Shown piece by piece: positions 1 through 7,502 of a stretch of DNA of 8,306 nt. The translations under genes were made by a program, and so were the position numbers. Where the stretch lies: the NCBI GenBank assembly GCA_027335515.1, contig DAHWHT010000342.1, positions 1 to 8,306 on the forward strand, read 5' to 3'. The notes under the pieces are model-generated. The model did not search any database and had not been told where the DNA came from. It saw only the letters and a program-made list of their open reading frames with translations. The DNA comes from Clostridia bacterium (GTDB taxonomy: Bacteria; Bacillota_E; RBS10-35; JAJYVN01). Position 1 is the first letter of the stretch. Every line of letters starts with the position of its first letter.

Positions 1-381
1 GCGACGCCGGCGCCGCCCGTTGGTACGGCGCTCGGTCCGCAGGGCGTGAACATCATGGCGTTCACCAAAGAGTTTAACGAGCGCACCAAGGAGCAGGCCG
101 GGTTGATCATCCCGGTCGTGGTCACCGTCTATGCCGACCGCTCGTTCACCTTCGTATTGAAGACACCGCCGGCCGCCATCCTGCTGAAGCAGGCCGCCGG
201 GCTGGAGTCCGGCAGCCCCACGCCCAACACGCGCAAGGTGGGCAGGGTGACGCGCGAACAGGTGCGGGGGATCGCCCAGCAGAAGCTGCCCGATCTCAAC
301 GCGGTGGATCTTGGGGCCGCAGAACGCATGATCGAGGGTACGGCGCGCAGCATGGGCCTGGAGATCGTCGAGAACGCCTGA
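1..381 (+). CDS. rplK: 50S ribosomal protein L11, 5' end outside window
   Basis: L11 binds 23S rRNA at the GTPase-associated centre beside the L10-L7/L12 stalk. The frame is open from base 1 and 126 residues are visible. Against the family's usual length of about 141, roughly 15-20 N-terminal residues lie upstream of the window. The visible part opens with the Pro-rich loop [17 protein letters not shown], the L11 N-domain signature that forms the thiopeptide-binding cleft; family members usually have GPALG where this one has GTALG. The C-terminal rRNA-binding domain follows, with the segment [18 protein letters not shown] and the end GLEIVENA. An internal ATG at 55 is not the start, because homology continues upstream of it. 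rplA follows after 32 nt, the standard rplK-rplA pair. Identification is certain; only the true start is unseen. Confidence 0.97.
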   Translation, partial: ATPAPPVGTALGPQGVNIMAFTKEFNERTKEQAGLIIPVVVTVYADRSFTFVLKTPPAAILLKQAAGLESGSPTPNTRKVGRVTREQVRGIAQQKLPDLNAVDLGAAERMIEGTARSMGLEIVENA

Positions 382-413
382 CGACTGCCGCTTGGGCAGA
401 GGGGGAGCATCCG

Positions 414-1115
414 GTGAAGAGGCACGGCAAGCGGTTTCGTGAGGCCGCCAAGGCGGTCGAGGCCCGCGTCTATCAGCCGCTGGAGGCCTTCGAACTCGTC
501 AAGCGGTTGGCGACCGCTCACTTTGACGAGACCGTGGAGGTGGCGGTGCGTCTGGGCGTGGACCCGCGCCACACCGACGAGATGGTTCGCGGGGCGGTGG
601 CCCTGCCGCACGGCCTCGGCCGGGCGGTGCGGGTCTTGGTGTTCGCCCGCGGGGACCGGGCCAAGGAGGCGTCCGAGGCCGGGGCGGACGTCGTCGGCGG
701 CGAGGAGTTGGTCCAGAAGGTTCAGGGCGGATGGCTGGACTTTGATGTCGCGGTCGCCACGCCGGACCTCATGGCCTCGGTCGGTCGGCTCGGTCGGCTG
801 CTGGGCCCCCGCGGCCTGATGCCCAACCCGAAGTCCGGCACCGTCACCAACGATGTCGCCACGGCGGTGCGCGAGATCAAGGCCGGCAAGGTCGAGTACC
901 GCACCGAGAAGGCGGGAGTGGTTCACGCCCCCCTGGGGCGGGCGTCCTTCGCGTCCGACGCCCTGACGGAGAACTTCCAGGTGTTGCTGGACGCCCTCTA
1001 CCGGGCCAAGCCCGCGGCGGCCAAGGGGGTTTACGTCCGGACCATCACCGTTTCTTCGACGATGGGGCCGGGCGTCTCGGTGGACCCGATGGTTTCGGCC
1101 GCGCCGGCCGTCTGA
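414..1115 (+). CDS. rplA: 50S ribosomal protein L1
   Basis: L1 forms the mobile L1 stalk on 23S rRNA near the E site and helps release deacylated tRNA. In many bacteria it also represses translation of its own mRNA. The 233-residue length matches the family. The start is GTG at 414, with GGGGGAG at 401-407 as ribosome binding site. The N-terminus [15 protein letters not shown] is the usual basic opening, and the family signature [12 protein letters not shown] lies near residues 139-150, followed by [20 protein letters not shown]. The C-terminus has the typical [18 protein letters not shown]. It lies 32 nt after rplK and is probably cotranscribed with it. A separate promoter and leader follow before rplJ, so rplKA and rplJL can be controlled apart. 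Confidence 0.97.
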   Translation: MKRHGKRFREAAKAVEARVYQPLEAFELVKRLATAHFDETVEVAVRLGVDPRHTDEMVRGAVALPHGLGRAVRVLVFARGDRAKEASEAGADVVGGEELVQKVQGGWLDFDVAVATPDLMASVGRLGRLLGPRGLMPNPKSGTVTNDVATAVREIKAGKVEYRTEKAGVVHAPLGRASFASDALTENFQVLLDALYRAKPAAAKGVYVRTITVSSTMGPGVSVDPMVSAAPAV

Positions 1116-1124
1116 GGGGTCTTC

Positions 1125-1153
1125 TTGACGCGGGCCTGCGGCTGGGCTAAGGT
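1125..1153 (+). promoter_or_regulatory. Predicted sigma-A-type promoter for rplJL
   Basis: TTGACG (1125-1130) and TAAGGT (1148-1153) are separated by exactly 17 bp in the rplA-rplJ gap. The -35 box matches the consensus at 5 of 6 positions and the -10 box at 3 of 6. A transcript starting near 1160 would carry the whole L10 leader, which supports the call. The weak -10 box keeps confidence moderate. Confidence 0.6.
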
Positions 1154-1159
1154 GCGTTT

Positions 1160-1310
1160 GATCCCGACGGCTCTGGAATCGCCACCGCAGACCGCAGGTC
1201 CTGTGAAGGATAAGGCGCCTTTGGGCGTCGCCTGCCGAGGTGGGGTTGGAGCGGCCGCCCGCTGGGCGGTTGTTGCGCCCTCCGCCTGTGGTGCGGAGGG
1301 TGTTTTTCGT
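1160..1310 (+). promoter_or_regulatory. L10 ribosomal-protein leader (autoregulatory mRNA element)
   Basis: This is the 5' UTR element in which the L10-(L7/L12) complex binds its own mRNA and represses rplJL. Visible consensus pieces are ACCGCAGGTC (1191-1200) and GCCTGCCGAGGT (1230-1241). GCAGG (1194-1198) pairs with CCTGC (1231-1235), enclosing a small inner hairpin GCGCC/GGCGT (about 1215-1228). A second hairpin, CCGCCC (1255-1260) with GGGCGG (1264-1269), follows, and then a terminator-like stem. The layout matches the leader known from Bacillota, where L10 binding favours premature termination. The 5' boundary is approximate because the transcription start is predicted. The 217-nt gap between rplA and rplJ is almost fully explained by the promoter, this leader and the attenuator. 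Confidence 0.85.
1278..1307 (+). terminator. Attenuator hairpin in the L10 leader
   Basis: CCCTCCGC (1278-1285) pairs perfectly with GCGGAGGG (1293-1300) around a 7-nt loop, followed by the T-rich tract TGTTTTT (1301-1307). It is a canonical Rho-independent shape 25 nt before the rplJ start. Its place at the end of the L10 leader points to conditional termination rather than an operon end. The tract TGTTTTT includes one G, so read-through is likely under permissive conditions. Confidence 0.8.
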
Positions 1311-1331
1311 GTCTGCGGGTCGGAGAGGGGG

Positions 1332-1892
1332 ATGCGCGTGGCAAGGGGCAAGGTCGGCGCCGCCCGCCTAGAGGCCAAGGCCGCGGTGGTCGGCGAGGTC
1401 GCCTCCAGGTTGCGTGAGGCCAGCGCCACCGTGGTGGTGGACTTCCGCGGCCTGAACGTCGGCGACGACGGGGAGTTGCGCCGGAAGCTGCGCGGCGCCG
1501 GTGTCGAGTACCGGGTGCTGAAGAACACCGTCGTGACGCGGGCGGCTCGGGATGCCGGCATCGAGGGTCTGGAGGGCATGCTGCGCGGTCCGACGGCGGT
1601 TGCCTTCAGTGAGGCGGACCCGACCGCGGCGGCGCGCGAGTTGTTGGCCTTCGCCAAGGATCACCAGCAGCTGGTGGTCAAGGGCGGCGTGCTGGACGGG
1701 CAGGTGATCGGGCCGCAGCAGGTCGAGGCGCTGGCCGCCGTGCCGCCGCGCGAAGTGCTGCTGACGCAGGTGGCGGTCGCCCTGAGCGGCCCGTTGGTGG
1801 CGATGGCGCGGGTGCTCGCCGCCCCGCTTCGCGACCTCGCGACGGTGACCGAGCAATTGGCCAAGCAGCGGGATTCCGCCGGCGCCGCCTGA
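1332..1892 (+). CDS. rplJ: 50S ribosomal protein L10
   Basis: L10 anchors L7/L12 dimers to the ribosome as the stalk base that recruits translational GTPases, and with L7/L12 it represses its own mRNA through the upstream leader. From ATG 1332 the product is 186 residues. The family core is clear: [20 protein letters not shown], then [24 protein letters not shown] and the C-terminal helical segment that binds L7/L12. The frame stays open upstream to 1125, but that stretch is the leader and attenuator, so the longer start is rejected. GGAGA (1322-1326) sits 5 nt before ATG 1332. GTG at 1338 is a real alternative, because AGGGGG (1326-1331) is 6 nt from it and it would give an N-terminus closer to the usual MAR/MAK form. 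Confidence 0.95.
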   Translation: MRVARGKVGAARLEAKAAVVGEVASRLREASATVVVDFRGLNVGDDGELRRKLRGAGVEYRVLKNTVVTRAARDAGIEGLEGMLRGPTAVAFSEADPTAAARELLAFAKDHQQLVVKGGVLDGQVIGPQQVEALAAVPPREVLLTQVAVALSGPLVAMARVLAAPLRDLATVTEQLAKQRDSAGAA

Positions 1893-1935
1893 GGCGGTGC
1901 GGCATAGCGGCCGGAATGGGTTTCGTCCGCACGAT

Positions 1936-1943
1936 GAGGGGGG
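1936..1943 (+). promoter_or_regulatory. Ribosome binding site deciding the rplL start
   Basis: GAGGGGGG lies 8 nt before TTG 1952. It falls downstream of the in-frame ATGs at 1916 and 1934, so it cannot serve either of them. The TTG start gives [13 protein letters not shown], which matches the normal L7/L12 N-terminus, whereas the ATG starts would add 6 or 12 residues with no family counterpart. Confidence 0.75.
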
Positions 1944-1951
1944 TATCCAAG

Positions 1952-2332
1952 TTGTCGAAGGTGGCGCAGGTGCTCGAAGTGGTCGAAGGCATGACGGTGC
2001 TGGAGCTGGCGGATCTGGTCAAGGCGTTTGAGGAACGGTTTGGTGTCTCGGCCGCGGTGACGATGGCGGCACCGGCGGCGGCACCGGCGGCGGCGGCGGC
2101 ACCGGCGGCCGAGGAGCAGACGGAGTTCGACGTGCTGATCGAGTCCGTGCCGGCCGACAAGAAGATCCAGGCCATCAAGGTTGTGCGCCAGGTGACCTCG
2201 CTCGGCCTCAAGGAGGCCAAGGACTTGGTGGAGGCGGCGCCGGCCGTCGTCAAGGAGAAGGTCAGCAAGGAAGAGGCTGCCGCGCTCAAGGCGCAACTCG
2301 AGGAAGCGGGCGCCACCGCCAAGGTGAAGTAG
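1952..2332 (+). CDS. rplL: 50S ribosomal protein L7/L12
   Basis: L7/L12 is the multicopy flexible stalk protein that recruits and stimulates EF-G, EF-Tu and IF2. From TTG 1952 it has 126 residues, the usual length. Residues 1-30 form the dimerisation and L10-binding domain ([20 protein letters not shown]). Residues 31-56 are an Ala/Pro-rich hinge, and residues 57-126 the factor-binding domain, with [20 protein letters not shown] and an Ala/Lys-rich end. The gene starts 59 nt after rplJ and is presumably cotranscribed from the leader promoter. In most bacteria rpoB follows; here rplU begins only 22 nt downstream. The start is inferred from homology and ribosome-binding-site position; longer ATG starts exist at 1916 and 1934. 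Confidence 0.95.
   Translation: MSKVAQVLEVVEGMTVLELADLVKAFEERFGVSAAVTMAAPAAAPAAAAAPAAEEQTEFDVLIESVPADKKIQAIKVVRQVTSLGLKEAKDLVEAAPAVVKEKVSKEEAAALKAQLEEAGATAKVK
2066..2111 (+). repeat. GCGGCACCG-type low-complexity repeat encoding the L7/L12 hinge
   Basis: Imperfect direct copies of GGCACCGGCGGC are interspersed with GCG runs and encode [15 protein letters not shown]. Hinge Ala/Pro richness is normal for L7/L12. The nucleotide repetition is the kind that expands or contracts by slippage, so the hinge length could vary between strains. Confidence 0.7.
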
Positions 2333-2354
2333 GCGCGGCGGGGGGTGGAGGCGC

Positions 2355-2699
2355 ATGGTGTACGCAGTGGTCGAAACCGGCGGCAAGCAGATCCGGGTGC
2401 ACGAGGGCGACGTTGTGGAGATCGAAAAGTGCGACGCCGCGCCCGGTGATTCGGTCGTCTTCGACCGCGTGCTCTGCCTGGCCGGGGATGGCCGATTCGT
2501 GCCCGGCAACCCCACGGTGGCCGGGGCGCGGGTCGAGGGTCTGGTGTTGGCGCAGACGCGCGGGCCGAAGATCACGGTTTTTCGATACAAGTCGAAGGTC
2601 AACTACCGCCGCAAGACCGGGCATCGGCAGTCGCTGACCCGGGTGCGCATCGCGGCGATCCGGCACGGTGCAGACGAGCCGGCGGCGGTCGAGGCCTGA
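2355..2699 (+). CDS. rplU: 50S ribosomal protein L21
   Basis: L21 binds 23S rRNA in the 50S subunit. It has 114 residues, and the family features are all present: opening YAVVETGGKQIRVHEGD and C-terminal rRNA-binding signature NYRRKTGHRQSLTRVRI. ATG 2355 and GTG 2358 are adjacent candidate starts. GGAGG (2347-2351) is only 3 nt from the ATG but 6 nt from the GTG, and a GTG start would give MYAVVETGGKQ, the exact usual L21 N-terminus. GTG 2358 may therefore be the true start. The gene heads the classical rplU-prp-rpmA-obg cluster, here attached directly behind rplL with a 22-nt gap and no visible terminator. Confidence 0.95.
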   Translation: MVYAVVETGGKQIRVHEGDVVEIEKCDAAPGDSVVFDRVLCLAGDGRFVPGNPTVAGARVEGLVLAQTRGPKITVFRYKSKVNYRRKTGHRQSLTRVRIAAIRHGADEPAAVEA

Positions 2700-2729
2700 G
2701 GCAGCCGCGGCGGCCGGGGGGCGGCGCCC

Positions 2730-3107
2730 GTGGTGCGGGTGACCGTGGATCGTGCGGCGCACGGGGGGATTTCCGGCTTCCGGGCATCCGGGCACAGCGG
2801 TAGCGGAACGGCCGGGCGGGATATCGTCGGTGCCGCCGTTTCCGCCCTGACGCAGACCGCCGTGCTTGGGCTGCAGGACCACCTGGGGATCGCGGTCGAG
2901 GTGGCCGCGGGATCCGGTCTGTTGGAGTGCCGGCTGCCGGCGGGTCTTTCAAGTGCGTCGTGGCTCCGCGCGCAGGACATCCTGGAGACGATGTGTCTTG
3001 GGCTCGAGGCGGTCGCGGCCCAACGCCCGCGGGCGGTACGCCTGAGGGGCGCGCGGCCGCCGGCCCGTGGACAGGGGGATGGCGATCATGGTCCGCTGGG
3101 GATTTGA
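2730..3107 (+). CDS. prp: Prp-family L27-processing protease with catalytic Cys replaced by Gly
   Basis: Prp (YsxB family) is the cysteine protease that removes the N-terminal extension of L27 in Bacillota and relatives. The 125-residue product starts at GTG 2730 and aligns without gaps, from memory, to the Staphylococcus aureus enzyme. GH at residues 21-22 supplies the catalytic His22, and [16 protein letters not shown] (30-45) matches the second motif, normally DIVC with catalytic Cys34. Here residue 34 is Gly (codon GGT, 2829-2831), so the nucleophile is missing. The only cysteines are Cys67 and Cys89, outside that motif. The C-terminal 20 or so residues are Arg/Gly-rich, and the frame overlaps rpmA by 20 nt. 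It lies between rplU and rpmA, the standard place for prp. The family is clear; catalytic activity is doubtful. Confidence 0.88.
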   Translation: MVRVTVDRAAHGGISGFRASGHSGSGTAGRDIVGAAVSALTQTAVLGLQDHLGIAVEVAAGSGLLECRLPAGLSSASWLRAQDILETMCLGLEAVAAQRPRAVRLRGARPPARGQGDGDHGPLGI

Positions 3108-3123
3108 CCTCCAGCGTTTCGCG
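3088..3123 (+). other. L27 pre-sequence and predicted cleavage junction
   Basis: These 36 bases encode [11 protein letters not shown] plus the first mature residue, Ala. By analogy with S. aureus L27 the cut would fall between Phe11 (3118-3120) and Ala12 (3121-3123). Keeping such an extension normally blocks L27 function, so some protease would be expected to remove it. Confidence 0.7.
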
Positions 3124-3390
3124 CACAAAAAGGGCGGCGGCAGTTCGCGCAATGGGCGGGACAGCAATCCGCAGCACCTGGGCATCAAACGGTTTGAAGG
3201 TGAGCGGGTGCGGGCGGGTACGATTCTGGTGCGCCAGCGTGGGACGCCGGTTCGGCCCGGTCCGGGCGTGGGTCGCGGTTCGGACGACACGCTGTTTGCC
3301 ACCTGTGACGGGGTGGTCCTGTTTGCCACCCGCCAGGGCGGGCGGAAGCACGTCAGCGTCGTGGTGCCTGCCGAGGCGGCGGTCCGCTAG
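3088..3390 (+). CDS. rpmA: 50S ribosomal protein L27 with N-terminal pre-sequence
   Basis: L27 reaches with its N-terminus into the peptidyl transferase centre. ATG 3088, 9 nt after AGGGGG (3073-3078), gives 100 residues; GTG 3067 and ATG 3079 are in-frame alternatives with worse spacing. The first 11 residues, [11 protein letters not shown], form a pre-sequence like that of Bacillota L27, followed by mature [15 protein letters not shown], the conserved L27 opening. The family cleavage context is LQFF|A; here it reads LQRF|A, keeping Phe at P1 and Ala at P1' but with Arg at P2. The rest ([42 protein letters not shown]) is typical. It overlaps the 3' end of prp, so coupled translation is likely. 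Confidence 0.95.
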   Translation: MVRWGFDLQRFAHKKGGGSSRNGRDSNPQHLGIKRFEGERVRAGTILVRQRGTPVRPGPGVGRGSDDTLFATCDGVVLFATRQGGRKHVSVVVPAEAAVR

Positions 3391-5415
<2,025 letters not shown>

Positions 5416-5435
<20 letters not shown>

Positions 5436-6024
5436 GGTGCGGGTGGCTTTGCGATCCCGGCTGGGCCGCGGCCGCGCGGCCCATTGCGAGCGGGTCGCGG
5501 CCGCGGCCGCGGCCCTCGCCAGCCACCACGGTCTGGATGCCAGGGCGGCGGAACTGGCTGGCCTGCTGCACGATTGGTATCGCGAGTGCGGCGCGGAGGA
5601 AATCGTGGCGGTGGCGCGCGCCTGCGGCGTCGTGGCCGCGGACGCCCCCGAAGGCGGGATCGTGCCCGACGTACTCCACGGGCCGGTCGCGGCGCGCCTG
5701 CTTCCCGCCCGTTGGCCCGACCTGCCACCTGCGGTGCTCGCGGCCATCGATCGCCATACGACCGGCGACCCCGAGATGACGGAGTTCGATTGCCTCGTGT
5801 ATGTCGCGGACCTGATCGAACCGGGGCACCGCTACCGCGGCGTCGAGGCCCTGCGGTCTTTGGCGCAAGAGGATCTGTGGGCTTCGACCCTGGCGGCAAT
5901 GGACGCCGCCATCGTGCGTCTGGTGCAGCTGGGTCGGCGCATCGACCCACGTACGGTGGCCGCTCGCAACACGCTGCTGGCTCGGAAGCCGCCGCTGGTA
6001 CGCCGGCCAGAGGCTGGCGGTTGA
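5416..6024 (+). CDS. yqeK: YqeK-type HD-domain hydrolase (symmetrical Ap4A hydrolase family)
   Basis: Characterised YqeK enzymes cleave diadenosine tetraphosphate into two ADP using a metal-binding HD domain. From ATG 5416, 6 nt after GGGGGGAGG (5401-5409), the protein has 202 residues, the usual size. Likely metal and catalytic residues are in place: His23 (HCERV), His52-Asp53 (LLHDWYRE), His88 (LHGPV), His114 (RHTTG) and Asp132 (YVADLIEPG). The segment after HD is more often AKE; here it is WYRE. An in-frame ATG at 5398 would precede the ribosome binding site and is less likely. The nadD-yqeK-rsfS order is typical of Bacillota and places the gene among NAD and ribosome-maintenance functions. 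The activity is inferred from family membership. Confidence 0.92.
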
Positions 6025-6049
6025 CCGCAAGCGGGTGGGGACATAGGAT
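6021..6049 (+). promoter_or_regulatory. Predicted promoter for rsfS, -35 overlapping the yqeK stop
   Basis: TTGACC (6021-6026) and TAGGAT (6044-6049) are 17 bp apart, matching the -35 consensus at 5 of 6 positions and the -10 at 4 of 6. The -35 box contains the TGA stop of yqeK (6022-6024). It sits in the only gap of more than 60 nt between obg and rsfS, 63 nt before the rsfS start, with a start of transcription expected near 6056. Confidence 0.5.
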
Positions 6050-6112
6050 GCGGGCAAGACGGTCGGCCGGACCGATCGGCCGGGAGGGATCGAGACGGGC
6101 AACGGCGTTGCG

Positions 6113-6472
6113 GTGCCGGACCTGGTGGCGCGGATCTGTGATGCCCTGGCGGACCGCAAAGGCAGTCGGGTTACCGTCCTTGAGGTCACGAAGTTGAGCG
6201 CGGTTGCAGACCACTTTGTGATCGTCAGCGCCGGCTCCCGCATCGCGGTGCAGACCCTCGCCGACGCGGTCCGTGAAGTGGTGGCGGCGGACGGGGGGCG
6301 TGTCCTGCGCGTGGAGGGCTACGCCGAGGGCCGCTGGATCTGCCTGGACTGCGGCGATGCGGTCGTCCACGTCTTCCAACACGAGGTCAGGGAGTATTTC
6401 GATCTGGAGCGGCTGTGGGGCGATGCCCCGCAGGCCTTCTGGACGGCGGAGCCGACGGCGATCCGGGCTTGA
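6113..6472 (+). CDS. rsfS: Ribosomal silencing factor RsfS (Iojap/YbeB family)
   Basis: RsfS binds L14 on the 50S subunit and blocks subunit joining, which lowers translation in stationary phase or starvation. The 119-residue product has the family landmarks: LEVTKLSAVADHFVIVSAGS (23-42), VEGYAEGRWICLDCGDAVVH (67-86) and VFQHEVREYFDLERLWGDAP (87-106). GTG 6113 is the only ATG, GTG or TTG after the upstream in-frame TAG (6044-6046), so the start is constrained, although the best SD-like run, GGAGGG (6083-6088), is rather far away. Two CGGCCG copies (6064-6069, 6077-6082) in the leader could form a hairpin before it. The position after yqeK is conserved in many bacteria. No cotranscribed gene follows; a tRNA promoter overlaps its stop. 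Confidence 0.94.
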   Translation: MPDLVARICDALADRKGSRVTVLEVTKLSAVADHFVIVSAGSRIAVQTLADAVREVVAADGGRVLRVEGYAEGRWICLDCGDAVVHVFQHEVREYFDLERLWGDAPQAFWTAEPTAIRA

Positions 6473-6497
6473 CGGTGTACGCCGCGGCGGGTATGCT
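6469..6497 (+). promoter_or_regulatory. Predicted promoter of tRNA-Ala, -35 overlapping the rsfS stop
   Basis: TTGACG (6469-6474) and TATGCT (6492-6497) lie exactly 17 bp apart, 5 of 6 and 4 of 6 consensus matches. The TGA of rsfS (6470-6472) lies inside the -35 box. Transcription would begin near 6504, where CGCGCC (6504-6509) and GGCGCG (6514-6519) form a perfect hairpin in the 5' leader that RNase P would remove. Confidence 0.7.
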
Positions 6498-6533
6498 CAG
6501 CGTCGCGCCGCTTGGCGCGGCCGGTGCCTTCGT

Positions 6534-6609
6534 GGGGGTATAGCTCAGCTGGGAGAGCGCGTGAATGGCATTCACGAGGCCGGCGGTTCGAACCCGCCTA
6601 CCTCCACCA
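6534..6609 (+). tRNA. tRNA-Ala (anticodon GGC)
   Basis: The full cloverleaf is visible. The acceptor stem is GGGGGTA (6534-6540) with TACCTCC (6599-6605), including the G3:U70 wobble pair that is the alanine identity element. The D stem is GCTC/GAGC. The anticodon stem CGTGA/TCACG encloses loop ATGGCAT with anticodon GGC at 6567-6569, reading GCC codons. The T arm is GGCGG-TTCGAAC-CCGCC. The discriminator base is A and CCA is encoded (6607-6609). GCC is expected to be a major alanine codon in this GC-rich genome. The gene has its own upstream promoter, and no clear terminator follows. Its 3' end borders an integrase remnant, a typical attachment-site position. Confidence 0.97.
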
Positions 6610-6617
6610 AAAGAACC

Positions 6618-7223
6618 TCAGAGCGATAAGGGTCTCCGAAGCTCCGGCTGGCGAAAGTTGGCAGTGGTGTGTCCTTTGCCATCGGGTTTGCCATCAACGC
6701 GGGTCTCGGAGGCTGAGCCGACGTCGCTGAAAGGCGCAACCCGAGCCACGAACCCCTCGACCTGCCGAGCTGCGTCTTGCGCGGTGGGAGGGCAGTAAGT
6801 CACTGCACTGTGCGTCGTGCAAGAAGTGCGTATGTCCTTGTGGGCCTTGATCTTCGCTGCCAGTTCCGGCGTAACGCCCGCAGCCAGCAACAGACTTGCG
6901 GTAGAATGCCGCAGCGCATGGCGGCAACGCATATGCCAATGCTCGCAAGGCCCGTTCAACGCCGTTGGGGTCCCTTACTTCCCCCACGCTGTTCGGGAAC
7001 ATCCAGTCTTCAGGCCCAGGCTTACCTGTTGTTTGGTCTGTGAGAGCTCCTGGGCGTGCCAGGCTGCCGTTGCTTGCGTCACAAGGGGGATTTCCCTCCG
7101 CCCGGCGCCCACATTTACACCATGCATCCTCGGGCGGCGTTCGCTCGTTGCGGCTGGCGCACAAGGCGGAAGAGCCAACCCATGGCCAAGCCCCACTTCG
7201 TCGTAGTCCAAGTGTGTACACAT
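6618..7223 (-). pseudogene. Tyrosine recombinase (phage-type integrase) remnant
   Basis: Pieces of an integrase C-terminal catalytic domain lie in the right order but in different minus-strand frames. They run YTLGLRRS (about 7198-7221; Arg I box), then GRREIPLVTQATAAWHAQEL, then PEDWMFPNSVGEVRDPNGVE, and last RHALRHSTASLLLAAGV (HxLRH box) with AHKDIRTSCTTHSAV. The frame changes after the Arg I box (about 7190), near 7005-7015, and again between about 6920 and 6955. The last segment aligns with the family's DTYSHV, but the nucleophilic Tyr position is His (TTHSAV). The N-terminal core-binding domain is missing upstream. The gene points toward the tRNA and stops 9 nt from it, the classic layout of an integrase at a tRNA attachment site. 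It cannot encode an active enzyme as read. Confidence 0.82.
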
Positions 7224-7235
7224 TTGTTACCAGGT

Positions 7236-7274
7236 TCGGGGGGCGGCTCCTGGATCCGGGAGTCCCGCCCCCGA
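7236..7274. repeat. Long imperfect inverted repeat centred on GGATCC
   Basis: The outer arms TCGGGGGGCGG (7236-7246) and CCGCCCCCGA (7265-7274) pair with one bulged G. The inner arms CTCC (7247-7250) and GGAG (7259-7262) enclose TGGATCCG, whose middle GGATCC is itself palindromic. There is no T tract on either strand, so a Rho-independent terminator is unlikely. It lies just beyond the truncated 5' end of the integrase remnant and could be an element boundary, a recombination site or a relic hairpin. Confidence 0.6.
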
Positions 7275-7361
7275 GTCGACGCGCATCCCTTGGACCGCAA
7301 GATGCGGTGGAAGGCGCAGCCGGTGTTCGCGCCGGCCGCGACGGCGGAGTCCGAAAAGTCC

Positions 7362-7502
7362 GGAGGTGACGGGGCGTGACGGACTTGGAGCGGCGCGGGT
7401 TTATCTTGCATGACCGCAGCCGACCATCCAGACGGCGTGGTCAGCGCAGGGGAGATAGTTTGCGTGGTGGTGGCAATTGGGGCGCGACCGGGGGCGCCAT
7501 AA
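7362..7502 (+). other. SD-GTG start overlapping an upstream stop, followed by broken frames
   Basis: GGAGGTGA (7362-7369) is a near-perfect Shine-Dalgarno sequence exactly 6 nt before GTG 7376. That GTG overlaps, as GTGA, the TGA closing an upstream frame ending in SEKSGGDGA. The new frame begins MTDLERRGFILHDRSRP and then turns Arg/Trp-rich as if out of frame. ATG 7410 in another frame gives a 30-residue peptide, MTAADHPDGVVSAGEIVCVV and ten more, to a TAA at 7500-7502. The signals look like a translationally coupled gene pair broken by frameshifts. No family is recognised, and chance remains possible. Confidence 0.3.

Noticed and set aside
129..926. Minus-strand open frame of 265 residues across rplK and rplA
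   Set aside because: Antisense shadow of two certain ribosomal genes, with no motif of its own.
1125..1331. Longer rplJ start reading through the leader
   Set aside because: The extra 69 residues would be encoded by the promoter, L10 leader and attenuator and have no counterpart in L10.
1916..1951. ATG starts of rplL at 1916 and 1934
   Set aside because: The strong ribosome binding site lies downstream of both, and the added residues do not match L7/L12. TTG 1952 gives the canonical N-terminus.
2730..3107. Cys67 or Cys89 of Prp as a substitute nucleophile
   Set aside because: Neither lies in the DIVC-type motif or near His22 in sequence. Without a structure model there is no support for a relocated active site, so it is left as a possibility only.
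6048..6197. ATG 6048 as the start of a separate small gene before rsfS
   Set aside because: It overlaps rsfS out of frame, is Arg-rich and has no ribosome binding site or homology; the ATG shares bases with the predicted -10 box.
6610..6680. Rho-independent terminator after tRNA-Ala
   Set aside because: Only short imperfect pairing (CCGAAGCTCCGG) without a T tract. The native terminator may have been displaced by integration.
6660..6710. Tandem-like TTTGCCATC copies near 6676-6699
   Set aside because: Only two short copies, explained by the DGKPDGK segment in the integrase remnant's C-terminus; not a CRISPR array or a meaningful repeat.
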